A stretch of DNA of 64,000 nucleotides from Marmoricola sp. URHB0036 (GTDB taxonomy: Bacteria > Actinomycetota > Actinomycetes > Propionibacteriales > Nocardioidaceae): contig NZ_AUEP01000003.1 in assembly GCF_000426045.1 (NCBI RefSeq), positions 124,001 through 188,000 of the forward strand, in the 5' to 3' direction. Position 1 is the first letter of the stretch, and the number at the start of each line of letters is the position of its first letter. This document shows positions 25,730-33,207 of this stretch, piece after piece. Made by a program: the position numbers and the translations under genes. Under the pieces are notes generated by a model. It searched no databases. It was not told the origin of the DNA and saw only the letters and a list, made by a program, of their open reading frames with translations.

Positions 25730-26118
25730 GCCGGGACCGCCGTACGGGTGAGGGAGAGGGCGGCCTCGCGCCACGTGTCGGCGACCTGGGTGACGATCTG
25801 CAGGCACTCCTCGGTCACCGCGGAGTCGCGGCGGATGTTGGCCAGGACGAGCTGCTGGTAGAGGTAGTCGTAGAGGGCGGCGAGCTCGGCGCCACCCTGG
25901 AAGCCGTCGGGGTCGAGGCTGACGCGGAGCTCGGTCACGATCGCCTGGGCGTGGACCAGCTGGTGGTGCGCCGTCTCGTGGTGGCCGGCGACCTGCGCGC
26001 CGAGGGCGCGCTGCACGTCGAGCACGAGTCGGTCACAGAGCATCACGAGGAGCCTGCTGGGGTCTGCCGTGGCCACCGATGCATCCATGTAGGCGGCGCG
26101 GGCGTCAGTCATCATCAT
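25726..26118 (-). CDS. fliS: Flagellin chaperone FliS
   Basis: A 130-residue helical protein with the FliS pattern: ARAAYMDASVATADPSRLLV, MLCDRLVLDVQRAL and ELAALYDYLYQQLVLANI. FliS binds the flagellin C terminus in the cytoplasm and prevents early polymerisation; in other bacteria it also modulates the FliW balance. It begins at one of three consecutive ATG codons behind AAGGAAGG, 20 bases after fliD. Confidence 0.95.
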   Translation of the reverse strand: MMMTDARAAYMDASVATADPSRLLVMLCDRLVLDVQRALGAQVAGHHETAHHQLVHAQAIVTELRVSLDPDGFQGGAELAALYDYLYQQLVLANIRRDSAVTEECLQIVTQVADTWREAALSLTRTAVPA

Positions 26119-26138
26119 GTTCTTGCCTTCCTTGGCTT

Positions 26139-27467
26139 TTACGATGATCCGGATAGGGACTTGATCTGTCCTGCGAGCCAGCTCGACTGGCTGGTCATCT
26201 GGTTCATCGCCGTCTCGAGGGCGGTGAACTGGTTCTGGAGCGTCGTACGACGCAGCTCGAGGCGCGTGTCCCAGGTCTCGATGTTGTCCTGGAGCTCCTT
26301 GATCTCCGAGGTGTGACCGGTGATGGCGGCGGTGATCGTGCCGGTGTACTTGTCGCTGGCCTTGTCGGCGATGGTCGCGACCCGGGCGGCGAACCCGTCG
26401 ACGGTGCCGGAGGTGAACTTCGAGGCGACCAGCGCCGGGTCGGCGGCGTACGCGGTGGCGAACTTGTCGGCGTCGAAGACCAGCTTGCCGTAGCGGTCGG
26501 TCTGCAGGCCGACGTCGGCCATCGTGGTGTTGTCGCCCGGGTAGACAGCGTTCAGCAGGCTGTTGCGCAGGGTGCGCAGCGCCGCGTCGCCGGACAGCGG
26601 GCCCGAGGTCTTGGTGTCCGCGTTGTAGGAGGTGAGCGTGTCGATCTGGGTGAGGATCGCGTTCACCCCGTCGACCATCGCCTTGACCGAGCCCTGCACC
26701 TTGCTGGTGTCCTTGGCCACCGTCACCTCGACGGTGGTGCCCACGGCACCCGTGGACACGGTGAGGTTCACGCCGGGGACCACACCGGTGAAGGTGTTGG
26801 TGGGGGAGTGGATGGTGTCGCCGCCCAGGGTGATCGCGGCGTCGCGGCCGGCCGAGACAGCGGCACCGCCGAGCAGGTCGGTGCCGTCGGTATTGGCCAG
26901 GGTGAAGTCGGCGGCCGCGCCCGTCTGGGAGGCCGTGACGACGAGACGGAAGGTGCCGTCGTCGAGCTTCACCTTGGCCGCGGTGACGCCGGTGCCGCCT
27001 CCGTTGAGCGCGTTGACCAGACCGTCGAGGCTGCCGTTGCCGGTGTCCAGGGTCTTGGTGACGCCACCAGAGGTGAGCGTGACGCTGGTGCCACCGGTGA
27101 CGACGACGCCGTTGCCGGCGGCGGTGTTGTTGAAGGTCAGCCGGTGCGCAGCGGCCGTCTGGTCGACGGAGAAGCTGAACGAGCCGCTCGCCACGCCGCC
27201 GGTGGTGCTCACGGCGACGGCGGTGCTCGAGGAGGTCGCGGTCAGGGCGTTGAAACCCGTGCCGGAGGACAGGTCTTTGGCCTGGGTCAGCAGGGCGGCG
27301 ACCTTGGTGTTGATCGCCTGCAGGTAGCTGACGTTGCTCTGCTCGCCCGTCAGGGTGGTCTTGAGCCGCGTCTGGGGCTCGGACTCCACGGCCATCAGCT
27401 GCTCGATGATGGAGGCGGTGTCGAGGCCGCTGGAGAGGCCGCTGACGGAGGCGGTGGAGGTGGCCAT
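26139..27467 (-). CDS. fliD: Flagellar filament cap protein FliD
   Basis: A 442-residue protein with the FliD N-terminal region (SGLSSGLDTASIIEQLMAVE), a Thr/Gly/Val-rich variable centre, and the C-terminal coiled coil. FliD pentamers cap the filament and fold arriving flagellin. No FliA-type promoter is visible before it, only a strong hairpin between fliC and fliD, so its expression probably depends on read-through from fliC or on an unrecognised promoter. Confidence 0.96.
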   Translation of the reverse strand: MATSTASVSGLSSGLDTASIIEQLMAVESEPQTRLKTTLTGEQSNVSYLQAINTKVAALLTQAKDLSSGTGFNALTATSSSTAVAVSTTGGVASGSFSFSVDQTAAAHRLTFNNTAAGNGVVVTGGTSVTLTSGGVTKTLDTGNGSLDGLVNALNGGGTGVTAAKVKLDDGTFRLVVTASQTGAAADFTLANTDGTDLLGGAAVSAGRDAAITLGGDTIHSPTNTFTGVVPGVNLTVSTGAVGTTVEVTVAKDTSKVQGSVKAMVDGVNAILTQIDTLTSYNADTKTSGPLSGDAALRTLRNSLLNAVYPGDNTTMADVGLQTDRYGKLVFDADKFATAYAADPALVASKFTSGTVDGFAARVATIADKASDKYTGTITAAITGHTSEIKELQDNIETWDTRLELRRTTLQNQFTALETAMNQMTSQSSWLAGQIKSLSGSS

Positions 27468-27519
27468 GTCCCGATCCCCTTACAAGTCCTGGTGAGCCGC
27501 TGTCGTTCCTAGATGGAGC

Positions 27520-27560
27520 GAGCTCCGGCGAAGGGGCGAAGTACCCCCTCGCCGGAGCTC
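27520..27560 (-). terminator. Strong hairpin terminator after fliC
   Basis: The arms GAGCTCCGGCGAAGGGG and CCCCCTCGCCGGAGCTC pair over 17 positions with one mismatch around a seven-base loop, 29 bases after the fliC stop. No U-run follows. It probably ends most fliC transcripts and lets a fraction continue into fliD. Confidence 0.82.
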
Positions 27561-27588
27561 ATGGTGCCTGTGCTGCTGATCGGGTGGA

Positions 27589-28377
27589 TCAGCCGCGGAG
27601 CAGGCTGAGCACGCTCTGCGGGGCCTGGTTGGCCTGAGCGAGCATGGCGGTGCCGGCCTGCGACAGGATCTGGGAGCGGGTGAAGTTCACCATCTCCGAG
27701 GCCATGTCGGTGTCCCGGATGCGGGACTCGGACGCGGACAGGTTCTCGATCGCCACGTTGGTGGAGTTGATCGTGTGCTCGAACCGGTTCTGCACCGCAC
27801 CGAGCTCGGCCCGCTGGGTCGAGATCGCCGTGATGGCGTCCTGCACCGTGGTGCTGTCGGTGATCACCGCGGTCGAGGTGTCGACGGCGCCGAGGGCGGT
27901 CGCCGAGACGTCGATGGTGTCAGCGGAGTCCGAGCCGACCTGGAAGGTCAGCGCGCTGCCGCCGAACAGGGCGACACCGTTGAACTTGGTGTTGTCCGTG
28001 ATCCGGGTGATCTCCGTCTGGAGCTGGTCGAACTCCGCCGACAGCGCAGCCTGCGAGTCGGTGTTCTGCGTGCCGTTGTTGTACTGCACGGAGAGGTCGT
28101 TCATGCGCTGCAGCATGCTGTGGACCTCGGTCAGGGCACCTTCAGCGGTCTGCGCGACCGAGATGCCGTCCTGGGCGTTCCGCACGCCCACCTTGAGTCC
28201 GCCGACCTGCGAGCGCAGGCCCTCGGAGATCGCGAGGCCGGCGGCGTCGTCGGCAGCGCGGTTGATGCGGAAACCGCTGGACAGCTTCTCCAGCGACTTG
28301 GACATCTCGCCCTGCGTGACCGACAGGTTGCGGTAGCTGTTGAAGGCGTCGATGTTCTGGTTGATACGGAGACTCAT
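27589..28377 (-). CDS. fliC: Flagellin
   Basis: A 262-residue flagellin made only of the conserved D0 and D1 parts: N-terminal SLRINQNIDAFNSYRNL and SGFRINRAADDAAGLAISE, C-terminal SRIRDTDMASEMVNFTRSQI and LAQANQAPQSVLSLLRG. The surface-exposed D2/D3 domains are absent, so the filament would be thin and smooth. It is a single-gene unit between a FliA-type promoter and a strong terminator. The leader carries a hairpin and a Shine-Dalgarno sequence that both look like CsrA targets. Confidence 0.98.
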   Translation of the reverse strand: MSLRINQNIDAFNSYRNLSVTQGEMSKSLEKLSSGFRINRAADDAAGLAISEGLRSQVGGLKVGVRNAQDGISVAQTAEGALTEVHSMLQRMNDLSVQYNNGTQNTDSQAALSAEFDQLQTEITRITDNTKFNGVALFGGSALTFQVGSDSADTIDVSATALGAVDTSTAVITDSTTVQDAITAISTQRAELGAVQNRFEHTINSTNVAIENLSASESRIRDTDMASEMVNFTRSQILSQAGTAMLAQANQAPQSVLSLLRG

Positions 28378-28384
28378 GATGGAT

Positions 28385-28393
28385 TTCCTTCCT
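28385..28393 (-). promoter_or_regulatory. fliC Shine-Dalgarno site with GGA motifs
   Basis: The minus strand reads AGGAAGGAA about seven bases before the fliC ATG. It contains two GGA triplets, so it could be both ribosome site and CsrA site, as in the Bacillus subtilis hag leader. Confidence 0.6.
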
Positions 28394-28414
28394 GGATGGT
28401 TGAGTCGAACTGCT

Positions 28415-28434
28415 GGAGCCCGTCCTTGGGCTCC
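28415..28434 (-). promoter_or_regulatory. Candidate CsrA-binding hairpin at the 5' end of fliC mRNA
   Basis: On the mRNA strand GGAGCCC and GGGCTCC form a perfect 7-bp stem with loop AAGGAC. A GGA in the loop of a short stable hairpin is the standard high-affinity CsrA target. It begins within about 10 bases of the predicted promoter -10 block and lies about 33 bases upstream of the GGA in the ribosome site. Confidence 0.65.
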
Positions 28435-28443
28435 GTGCCAGAC

Positions 28444-28471
28444 TCATCGGCCGGGTCGGAAACCTCCTGAG
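28444..28471 (-). promoter_or_regulatory. Predicted FliA-type promoter of fliC
   Basis: On the minus strand: CTCA, 16 bases, GCCGATGA, 66 bases before the fliC ATG. The same blocks and spacing occur before the flgN operon. This is the best match of the four to known sigma-28/WhiG promoters (-10 GCCGATAA). Confidence 0.82.
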
Positions 28472-28572
28472 AGATTTGCCGAAGCTTTTCTCAGAGGTTG
28501 CGTGGTGAGGGGCTGTCGAGCTGCACGCACTGGAGCGACGCCCAGCCGACATTCGCCCTCACCGCGCGACCT

Positions 28573-29436
28573 CTAGGCAGTTGCGTCCAGGGCAGCGGTG
28601 CGCGGCCCACGCTCGACGCCGGCGGCGTGACGAGCGGCGACGGCGGAGTAGTAGGACTCGCGGCGACGGGCGATGCAGCCGGTGCTCTTGCCGGTCTCGA
28701 CGACCGACTCGGGCTCGAGTGCACGGTCCATGGCGCCGCGTAGCAGGACGAGGGCCTCGGCCCGGATCTGGGAGACCCGCGACTCGGTGACGCCCAGCTC
28801 GGCCGCGATCTCGGCCATCGGGCGCTCGGCCAGGAAGTACTGCTCGACGACGATGCGCAGCCGCTCGGGCAGCTCGGCCACGGCCTCGACCACGTAGGTG
28901 AGGCGCTCGCGGTCCATCACGATCTGCTCGGGGGTCGGTCCGGCCGTGGGCATCAGGTGCTCGAGGTCGGAGTCCTCCGAGGAGCCCTGGATGGAGAGGA
29001 CCTGGGCGCGGGCGATGTCGTCCTCGTTGCGGGCCACCTCGTCGGCGGAGAGCCCCAGGGCCGAGGCGACCTCGGCGTGGGTCGGGATGCGACCGAGAGC
29101 GGTGGCGAGGCTGTTGCGGGTCTCGTCCAGGTCGCGGGCACGGCGGCGTACCGAGCGCGAGGCCCAGTCGACGCTGCGCAGCTCGTCGAGGATCGCGCCG
29201 CGGATGCGGGTGGTGGCGTAGCTGGCGAAGGGAACGCCCCGGCTCGCGTCGTACGCCTGCTGCGCCTGGACCAGCGCCATCATGCCGGCGGAGGTCAGGT
29301 CGTCCCGGTTCACGTGGCCGGGGACGCGCCCCATGGTCTCGCGCACGACGTGGGCCACCAGCGGCAGGTGCTGGCTGATCAGCTCGTCGGCGGAGAGGGC
29401 GGGAGCAGGAGCGGCGGAAGAGAGAACGTTGGTCAC
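28573..29436 (-). CDS. fliA: FliA/WhiG-family sigma factor
   Basis: A 287-residue sigma-70 group 3 factor. Region 2 has DDLTSAGMMALVQAQQAYD and ASYATTRIRGAILDELRSVD, both typical of sigma-28/WhiG. Region 3 has IPTHAEVASALGL and region 4 has MAEIAAELGVTESRVSQIR. The C-terminal 45 residues (from about GKSTGCIARR) extend past the usual end and are poorly conserved. The GTG at 29436 is preferred because upstream codons run through a palindrome. In flagellar systems this factor transcribes fliC and motility genes; four matching promoters lie in this window. No anti-sigma flgM is present here. Confidence 0.94.
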   Translation of the reverse strand: MTNVLSSAAPAPALSADELISQHLPLVAHVVRETMGRVPGHVNRDDLTSAGMMALVQAQQAYDASRGVPFASYATTRIRGAILDELRSVDWASRSVRRRARDLDETRNSLATALGRIPTHAEVASALGLSADEVARNEDDIARAQVLSIQGSSEDSDLEHLMPTAGPTPEQIVMDRERLTYVVEAVAELPERLRIVVEQYFLAERPMAEIAAELGVTESRVSQIRAEALVLLRGAMDRALEPESVVETGKSTGCIARRRESYYSAVAARHAAGVERGPRTAALDATA

Positions 29437-29508
29437 GAGAGAGGACTTTTGACGTAAATGTCCGCTTTGGCAGCAAAAGCTGAGTGGAAGTTGTCTAGCC
29501 CAACAAAC

Positions 29509-29526
29509 TGGGGACATAGGTCCCCA
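29509..29526. promoter_or_regulatory. Palindrome upstream of fliA, 7-4-7 geometry
   Basis: TGGGGAC, ATAG, GTCCCCA: perfect arms around four bases. It lies 73 bases before the fliA start in the gap shared with the divergent flgN operon, and resembles the flgB palindrome. A second palindrome (TAGTCC, GGAC, GGACTA) lies eight bases away. Both look like binding sites for a dimeric regulator. Confidence 0.55.
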
Positions 29527-29533
29527 TTCGGGA

Positions 29534-29549
29534 TAGTCCGGACGGACTA
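29534..29549. promoter_or_regulatory. Second palindrome in the fliA-flgN gap, 6-4-6 geometry
   Basis: TAGTCC, GGAC, GGACTA, eight bases beyond the first palindrome. A third, looser inverted repeat (GGTCCAG and CTGGACC, 17 bases apart) follows at 29554-29584. Confidence 0.45.
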
Positions 29550-29624
29550 CCCCGGTCCAGTACTGGGCTGGTTCTTGCTGGACCAGTGCCTCCCACTTTT
29601 TTCTCCGATCGCTCAGGCTTTTTC

Positions 29625-29652
29625 CTCAGCCACCTCCGGCGGGCGCCGATGA
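29625..29652 (+). promoter_or_regulatory. Predicted FliA-type promoter of the flgN-flgKL-fliW-csrA operon
   Basis: CTCA, 16 bases, GCCGATGA, 53 bases before the flgN ATG. Both blocks and the spacing are identical to those of fliC although the spacer sequence is unrelated. Confidence 0.8.
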
Positions 29653-29705
29653 ACAGGGCATGACGCCTCGATGACGGGGTGAACGATTGTTGGGAAGAGG
29701 ACCCG

Positions 29706-30182
29706 ATGGAGAAGCTGTCGCAGATCCTGTGGCGCGAGCGAGAGCTCCTGGACTCCTTGCTGTTCAAGCTCGAGATGGAGCAGCTCGTCCTGGGAAGCGG
29801 ACGCACGCGCTGGCTGGCCCGCGCCGCCAAGGAGGTGGCGCTGGTGCTGGAGATGCTGCGCGAGACCGAGATCCTGCGCTCCGTCGCGGCCGACGAGGCT
29901 GCGGAGTCCATCGGCCTGTCCAGCAACCCCAGCCTGCGCAGCCTCGCCGAGGCGGTGGACGAGCCGTGGCGCTCGATCCTGCTCGACCACAAGGAGGCCT
30001 TCGAGACCGTCAGCCGCGAGATCACCGCGATGGCCGAGACCAACCGTGAGCTGCTCACCGTCGGCCTTCGCTCCGCGCGTGAGGCACTGCTCAGCCTCGA
30101 GCAGGTCGCCCAGGGCTACGCGCCCGACGGTGCCGCGGTGATGACCGAGACGGTCCCGCGCCTGGTGGACAGGAGCTTCTAG
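29706..30182 (+). CDS. flgN: FlgN-family chaperone for hook-associated proteins
   Basis: A 158-residue, fully helical protein starting at MEKLSQILWRERELLD, behind GGGAAGAGG. It has the FlgN pattern of an N-terminal WRERELLDxLLFKLE helix and a long C-terminal coiled coil. FlgN carries FlgK and FlgL to the export gate, and these are the next two genes. The open frame extends nine codons further, but the longer start has no ribosome site. Confidence 0.88.
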   Translation: MEKLSQILWRERELLDSLLFKLEMEQLVLGSGRTRWLARAAKEVALVLEMLRETEILRSVAADEAAESIGLSSNPSLRSLAEAVDEPWRSILLDHKEAFETVSREITAMAETNRELLTVGLRSAREALLSLEQVAQGYAPDGAAVMTETVPRLVDRSF

Positions 30183-30184
30183 TC

Positions 30185-31576
30185 ATGTCCGGCGGTTTCT
30201 CCTCGCTCAACACGGCCCTGACGGCGCTGCGGTACAACCGCGTCGCCATGGACGTCGCGGGCTCGAACATCGCCAACGTCACGACCGATGGCTATGCACG
30301 ACGGCGCGTGGAGGGCGCCGCCGTCGCCGGTCCCACGCAGCCCGCCCTGTGGTCGCGCTACGACGGGGCCGGCGACGGGGTGCAGGTCACCGGCGTGACC
30401 CGGATGACCGACGAGCTGCTCAACGTGCGTGCCCGTCGCGAGCACGGCAACCAGGCCTACCTCGACGTCCGCCAGGCCAGCCTCGAGAACATCGAGAACG
30501 GGCTCGGCGAACCCGGCGACTCGGGCGTGAACGCCGCGCTCGCCGATCTGCGCAACGCCTGGCACGAGCTCTCCCTCAGCCCGGGCAGCCAGTCGGCGCG
30601 TGCCCAGGTGCTGTCCAGCGCCCGCAGCGTCGTGGACGCGATCGGCGTCCAGGCCCGCAACGTCGAGTCCGAGGCGGGCGACCAGCGCGTGCACGTGCTC
30701 AACGACGTGAGCGAGGTCAACACGGTGGCCAGCGGCCTGGCCGACACCAACCGGGCCATCGCGGCCGGTAACCTCGGCGGCTCCGACGTCGGGGTCCTGC
30801 TCGACAAGCGGGACCAGCTCACCCAGCGGCTGGCCGAGCTCACCGGCGCGAAGGCCACGGTGCGCAGCGACGGTGGCGCGGACGTCACCATCAACGGCGT
30901 ACCCCTCGTCACCGGCAGCCGGGCCGGCAGCCTCACGGTCGCCTCCGGGATCACGCCCGACGGCGAGAGCGACGGCACCGCCCTCACCTTCGCGGTCGTG
31001 GACGCCTCGGGTGCCACCACCGTCCCGTCCGGCATGAGCGGTGAGATCGGCGGCCTCACCGACCTGCTCACGACCACGCTGCCCGCCTACCTGACCGGCC
31101 TCGCCGCCGTGGCCAAGGACCTGGCCGACACCGTCAACACCCAGCACCAGGCGGGGTACGACGCAGCCGGTACGGCGGGCACGGCGATGTTCGCCTACGA
31201 CCCCACCGACGTGCTCGGCACCCTGTCCGTCGCGATCAGCGACCCCGACCTGGTGGCCGCGTCGTCGGTGCCGGGCGGCGGACTCGATGTCGGCAACGCC
31301 AACGCGCTCGCCACCGGTCCCGGTGTCGAGGGTGACTACCAGCGCCTGGTCACGGGACTCGGCACCGAGGTCGTGGAGTCACGACGCCGGGCCGCCAACC
31401 AGCAGGTGCTGACCAGCCAGGTCGACGGCGCGCGCGAACAGCTCAGCGGCGTCGACCTCGACGAGGAGATGGTGAACATGATCTCGGCCCAGCGGGCCTA
31501 CGAGTCCGCCTCACGGGTGATGACGACGGTCGACTCGATGCTCGACACGCTGATCAACCGGACCGGGGTGCGCTGA
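30185..31576 (+). CDS. flgK: Hook-filament junction protein FlgK
   Basis: A 463-residue hook-associated protein. The N terminus has SSLNTALTALRYNRVAMDV and GSNIANVTTDGYARRRV, and the C terminus has SGVDLDEEMVNMISAQRAYE, the FlgK signature. It joins hook to filament with FlgL. It begins two bases after flgN and its stop overlaps the flgL start by one base. Confidence 0.96.
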   Translation: MSGGFSSLNTALTALRYNRVAMDVAGSNIANVTTDGYARRRVEGAAVAGPTQPALWSRYDGAGDGVQVTGVTRMTDELLNVRARREHGNQAYLDVRQASLENIENGLGEPGDSGVNAALADLRNAWHELSLSPGSQSARAQVLSSARSVVDAIGVQARNVESEAGDQRVHVLNDVSEVNTVASGLADTNRAIAAGNLGGSDVGVLLDKRDQLTQRLAELTGAKATVRSDGGADVTINGVPLVTGSRAGSLTVASGITPDGESDGTALTFAVVDASGATTVPSGMSGEIGGLTDLLTTTLPAYLTGLAAVAKDLADTVNTQHQAGYDAAGTAGTAMFAYDPTDVLGTLSVAISDPDLVAASSVPGGGLDVGNANALATGPGVEGDYQRLVTGLGTEVVESRRRAANQQVLTSQVDGAREQLSGVDLDEEMVNMISAQRAYESASRVMTTVDSMLDTLINRTGVR

Positions 31577-32466
31577 TGGCCATCACCCGGATCACCCAGA
31601 ACATGATGACCCGCGACTCGCTGGCGTCGCTGCAGGCCAACCTGTCCCGCACGGCCCGGCTCCAGGAGCAGATGTCCACCGGTCGCGTCATCAACCGTCC
31701 CTCGGACTCGCCGACCGGTGCCGCCGCGGCCATGCGCTTGCGGGACGACCTCGCCGCCACCGGCCAGTACCAGCGCAACACCCAGGACGGCGTGTCCTGG
31801 CTCGGGATCATCGACAACGCGCTGACCTCCGTCACCGACCAGACCCGCGAGGCGCGGGACACCGCGCTGCAGGGGGCCAGCGCCGGGACGGGTGGCCAGG
31901 GCGTCCGCGACGGCCTGGCCGGCACGATCGACGAGCTGCGCAAGAGCCTGCTGGCCGACGCGAACACGACCTACCTCGGGCGTCCCGTGTTCGGCGGCAC
32001 CACCGCCGGCAGTGTGGCGTACGACGGGTCCGGGGCCTTCGTCGGCACGACCACCCCCGTCACCCGGACCGTCGCCGACGGCGTCACCATCCGGGTGGAC
32101 GCCGATGCGACCGCGGTCTTCGGCGCCGACGGGGCCAACGTCTTCTCGCACCTGTCCGATCTCTCGACCGCTCTCCGGGCCGGTGACCAGGCGGGCATCG
32201 CGGCCGGGATCGACCACCTGAACAAGGACCTGGACCGGCTCGCCACCGCCCACGCCGAGGTCGGCACGCGGGCCGCCCGCGTAGATGCTGCCGCCCAGAC
32301 CGCCGCCGACACCGAGCTGCGGCTCAAGTCCTCGCTCTCGAACGTCGAGAACGCCGACCTGCCGCAGGTCATCGTCGACCTGCAGATGCAACAGACCTCC
32401 TACCAAGCCGCCCTTGCTGCCACGTCCCGTGTCATGCAGCCGAGCCTCCTGGACTTCTTGCGATGA
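31576..32466 (+). CDS. flgL: Hook-filament junction protein FlgL
   Basis: A 296-residue flagellin-like protein with the N-terminal TRITQNMMTRDSLASLQANL and MSTGRVINRPSDSPTGAAAA, and the C-terminal DLQMQQTSYQAALAATSRVM helix. It makes the outer of the two junction zones. It overlaps flgK by one base. Confidence 0.96.
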   Translation: MAITRITQNMMTRDSLASLQANLSRTARLQEQMSTGRVINRPSDSPTGAAAAMRLRDDLAATGQYQRNTQDGVSWLGIIDNALTSVTDQTREARDTALQGASAGTGGQGVRDGLAGTIDELRKSLLADANTTYLGRPVFGGTTAGSVAYDGSGAFVGTTTPVTRTVADGVTIRVDADATAVFGADGANVFSHLSDLSTALRAGDQAGIAAGIDHLNKDLDRLATAHAEVGTRAARVDAAAQTAADTELRLKSSLSNVENADLPQVIVDLQMQQTSYQAALAATSRVMQPSLLDFLR

Positions 32467-32513
32467 TCACTGAGTACGCGCCCGCCCCCACCCACAGCCG
32501 TCCCGGGAGCACC

Positions 32514-32903
32514 ATGACCGACATCCCGCTCATCGAGCTGGTGCAGCCGATGCCCGGCTTCCCCGCCCTGCGACAGTTCGCGCTCGTGCAGCTCGACGAC
32601 GACGGGGTGCTCTGCGCGTTCCGCTCGGTCGAGAACCCTGACCTGCGCTTCCTCGTCGTACCGCCGGCTGCGTTCTTCCCGGAGTACACCCCCGAGGTCG
32701 ACGAGGAGACGGTGCGCGAGCTGGGCATCGAGACCGCCGAAGACGTCCTCGTGCTCGTCGTCGTCAAGGCCGGCGCCTCGCTGGCGGAGTCGACCGCGAA
32801 CCTCGCCGCGCCGCTGCTGATCAACGCCGCCACCCGACGCGCCCAGCAGGTCGTCCTCGACGACCCGGCGCACCCGCTGGCCGCACCACTCGTCGCCGCC
32901 TGA
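32514..32903 (+). CDS. fliW: Flagellar assembly factor FliW
   Basis: A 129-residue FliW with the family core PMPGFPALRQFALVQLDDD, FRSVENPDLRFLVVPPAAFF and VLVLVVVKAGASL. The start at MTDIPLIEL has a GGGAG site; an in-frame ATG at 32463 overlaps the flgL stop (ATGA) and would add 17 residues. FliW binds CsrA and, in competition, flagellin. When unexported flagellin binds FliW, CsrA is freed to block fliC translation. csrA lies 47 bases downstream. Confidence 0.93.
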   Translation: MTDIPLIELVQPMPGFPALRQFALVQLDDDGVLCAFRSVENPDLRFLVVPPAAFFPEYTPEVDEETVRELGIETAEDVLVLVVVKAGASLAESTANLAAPLLINAATRRAQQVVLDDPAHPLAAPLVAA

Positions 32904-32950
32904 GGCCCATCTCCCGCAGGAGATGTGTCTCGACGGGTAGCCTCGACCCC

Positions 32951-33193
32951 ATGCTGGTCGTGAGCCGCCGCGCGGGCGAGAGTGTCGCCATCGGTGACGA
33001 GGTCGTCGTCACCGTCCTCGAGGTGCGCGGAGACGTGGTCCGTGTGGGGATCGACGCCCCGCGTTCCATCGCCGTGCACCGCGCCGAGCTGCTGGCGCAG
33101 CTGGAGAGCAGCAACCAGGAGGCGGCCTCCCCGAGCGACGAGACGGTCGAGTCGCTGACGCGCGCCCTCGGCGACCGCGACCAGCGGGGCTGA
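32951..33193 (+). CDS. csrA: Carbon storage regulator CsrA
   Basis: An 80-residue RNA-binding protein. The first 60 residues match CsrA (MLVVSRRAGESVAIGDEV, VRVGIDAPRSIAVHRAELL) including the Arg of VHRAEL that contacts GGA loops. The C-terminal 20 residues are an acidic extension; a longer C terminus is seen in FliW-controlled CsrA proteins. The likely target is the fliC leader. Last gene of the flgN operon. Confidence 0.95.
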   Translation: MLVVSRRAGESVAIGDEVVVTVLEVRGDVVRVGIDAPRSIAVHRAELLAQLESSNQEAASPSDETVESLTRALGDRDQRG

Positions 33194-33207
33194 CCCACCC
33201 GGTCGGA

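Noticed and set aside
28415-28434. fliC leader hairpin as a terminator
   Set aside because: It lies at the start of the predicted transcript, has a short stem and no U-run; a regulatory role fits better.
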